DNA of 64,000 bases from Ficedula albicollis (taxonomy: Eukaryota > Chordata > Aves > Passeriformes > Muscicapidae): the NCBI RefSeq assembly GCF_000247815.1, contig NC_021672.1, forward strand, positions 69,476,926-69,540,925, written 5' to 3'. This document shows positions 61,748 to 64,000 of this stretch, in pieces. The notes under the pieces were generated by a model. It searched no databases, was not told the origin of the DNA, and worked only from the letters and a program-made list of their open reading frames with translations. The number at the start of each line of letters is the position of its first letter. The first letter of the stretch is position 1. The position numbers and the translations under genes were made by a program.

Positions 61748-64000
61748 CTGGAAGACAAAGCACAAGCAAGGAGAAAGGCTGGTCAGTCAGGGAATGAGGG
61801 ACGCTTCCCAAAAATCAACTGTTCCCTGATTGATCTAATTACTTGGGGCTTTCCCACATTTCTGACCCCGTTTTTCAGCTTCAAAAGCAATGAATTCTGA
61901 AAGATACTCTTATGACAAGAGATGGGTTCTACTGAATCAGAGATCTGCTGCTCCAGTGTCCTGATGGAAAATATCAGACAAACACAGCATCTTCTAAGCC
62001 ACTGCCTTTCCTCAGAGAAATGAGTTCATTCTGTCAGGAGTCAGGCAGGATACCCAGTTAGCCATGGCAGAGCTTGCCACAGAGCACCAGTTATTCATCT
62101 GTTCTGGGTCTGGAAGCATTTTTATGTGTCAAGAGAGGGGGAAGCTAGCTGCTGTAAATCCTGTATATATAACAACATTTCATTTTACCAGCATCCAGTA
62201 AAGGAGAGGAGGGAGAGGAAGGACACTGGTGCAGCATGGAGGAGCCATGTGGACAGAGAAGGATGCCCCAGCTGGCTCCCATTAGACTCCATGGGAGAAT
62301 TTACAGTCAGCAAGCTGGTTTATTGCTGCCTTGAGAGAGGGTGTGGACTGGAGCTTGCTCTGAAAAGTGAAGGCTGCTTTCCCTCCCCTCCTCACTGCAG
62401 TTAAGTTTGGTGGATGTGCACCCCTGTGCTGTATCACCAGGGCAGGCTGAGCAGAGTGCTGTGCCTGGGGGACAGCTGGCTGGCTCCCATCATCTAAGTT
62501 CAGGCTAGCAGAACAGAATTGTAGCTGCTGGGACATCAGTGTGACAGCACAAAGTAATCAGGCAACAAACATTGTTAAACACACAACACTTTTTGGGGAT
62601 AAGGAGATCCCAGGGGAGAGGCTGGAATCTGCTTAACCTGAAAAATTTGGGAAAGATGTGTGTTCTGAGAAATATCTTCACAAAATGGGGACAGTTTCAT
62701 CTCCCTTCACTCCCAGAGTCTTTTTTAAGGGGATACTCTGCAAAAACAGAGGAAGACCCTTCAAAGGCTGTGTTACAGACTGATAGCTTTAAGCCTTTAA
62801 ATGAGAAAAACCCTTCAGTTCCCTTGTTTGGGAAGGTGTGAGTGTATTCCCCTCCCTGCATTCACTCCTCTGTTGCTGCTGTCCTGCTGTGCCTGCCATC
62901 ATCAGCAAGCCCACACCTTGCTGTGTCTACCACAAATGCAAGGTAGATAATGAATCTGAGAGAAGCAAAACTAAGATAATGAGAAAATACAGAGCTAGCA
63001 AGAAACAGAAACATTAAAAAAAAAACCAGAAAAAATGCGGGAATAATATCAAAGTAGATGATTGTTGTTGTATCTTTTGTGCAAACTAATCTTGAAAGGA
63101 GCTGCAACAAAAGTGAATGCGTCATCTTAGAAGTGCACTCCAAGCTAATGAGATCCTTTAAAAACCATCCCCTTCAAAGCTGTGCTATTCCTACATTTCA
63201 GGTCATGTTAGCAGATACAAAAGCAGAGGCTTCTCTTCCTCTCCTTTACTGCAGAGCGTATTTTCCACTCCTCAATTTCTGAGTGATAATAGACCTGGTA
63301 ATAGCAGCAGCAGCATGGTGAAAGCTGAAAGAACTGCACCTTTCATCACTTGTGCACAGCAGTGGGGCATTATCACCACCCACTGTTCCTCTTCTTTGAG
63401 GAGAGGCTGAATGTGGAAGTGTTAGAAGTTTTACATCTGTCACCAATCCTCTATTTTGAAGGCGTATCCAAATTTCCTTCCTAAACATGGGACCTGAATT
63501 TATAGACAGCATGTGAAAACCTATGGAAAACATCTCTGAGTGCAGGTAGCTCCACAGAGGAGCAGTGAGCAGCTGAAGTATGTGGTTATTTATGGCATGG
63601 TGAGATATTATGGCAAGCTGTCTCCTGCTGTATTTATGGTGGCTTGTTCTTCCCTCAGCTCCCCAGTCCCAGTGAGCACACATGGTACGTGAGAGATGGA
63701 GTGGGAGGAGAGGTGGCTGAGCTCCAGTGAGTGGAAGTCAAAGACAGAGCTGTGTTAAGTCTGAAATCGTGCACACCAGGCAGTGGGAAGCAAAGATAAC
63801 TTCCCCTTCCAGCCTTCCATCTGTGCATGACTCAATGTCTCCAGGGTGAAACCCAGTGCTCTCTGCCCCCACACAGTTCTCACTGGGAAAGACCTTTCCA
63901 GGGAACAGTACTGGTAGGGGTGAGGTCTGTGAGCCTCCTCTGTAGGCAGAGCAGTTCAGGGCTGGACACAGAGAGGTATCCCTGAGGTACCTCTTTCACA
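61748..64000 (-). other. DENND2A: DENND2A intron continuing past the window
   Basis: No further DENND2A exon is recognised. The only protein-like stretch is a short plus-strand frame at about 62,656-62,838, listed separately. No repeat family is recognised. Confidence 0.6.
62656..62841 (+). other. Unidentified plus-strand frame, possible first exon or retrocopy
   Basis: From ATG 62,656 the frame reads 'MCVLRNIFTKWGQFHLPSLP' and 'ESFLRGYSAKTEEDPSKAVL', like a mitochondrial presequence followed by a polar segment. It runs into GGAAG|GTGTGAGT, which contains a possible splice donor. It could be the first exon of a small gene nested antisense in DENND2A, a retrocopy fragment, or chance. I recognise no homologue. 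Confidence 0.2.

Overview
This window is vertebrate, almost certainly bird, nuclear DNA. The genes are split by GT-AG introns. Several repeats match the 3' part of CR1 LINEs, the main bird/sauropsid retroposon. The flanking genes MKRN1 and DENND2A are neighbours in other amniotes, including human chromosome 7. Nothing bacterial, phage-like or CRISPR-like is present.

Layout. (1) About 345-14,340, minus strand: MKRN1 (makorin RING E3 ligase), seven of an expected eight coding exons plus the 3' UTR. Its first exon and CpG-island promoter should lie next, but 20,046-22,203 is an unbroken run of 2,158 C that looks like an assembly artefact. The MKRN1 introns hold CR1 pieces and a decayed hAT (Charlie-like) transposon at about 11.4-13.4 kb. 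(2) 27,465-49,459, plus strand: a fused pseudouridine-catabolism gene, an N-terminal pseudouridine-5'-phosphate glycosidase (PsuG-like) followed by a PfkB-family pseudouridine kinase (PsuK-like), in 17 visible coding exons. One small exon between the two domains appears to be missing. The kinase half would phosphorylate pseudouridine and the glycosidase half would split the product into uracil and ribose 5-phosphate. Placental mammals are not known to do this. (3) 50,824-53,262, plus strand: a compact three-exon gene with a TATA box, a signal peptide and a six-cysteine C-terminus. I cannot assign it to a family. (4) 55,387-61,747, minus strand: the last six coding exons of DENND2A (a DENN-domain Rab GEF); the gene continues off the right edge.

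MKRN1 and the pseudouridine gene diverge from the poly-C region. The pseudouridine gene and the small secreted gene then run towards DENND2A. The four genes share no obvious pathway.

The most unusual sequence-level feature is about sixteen separate two- or three-copy direct duplications with units of roughly 40-215 bp, adjacent or nearly so and slightly diverged. One of them duplicates the splice acceptor and start of MKRN1 exon 2. They may be a real lineage trait or false duplications from assembly; with the poly-C runs, an assembly origin has to be excluded first.
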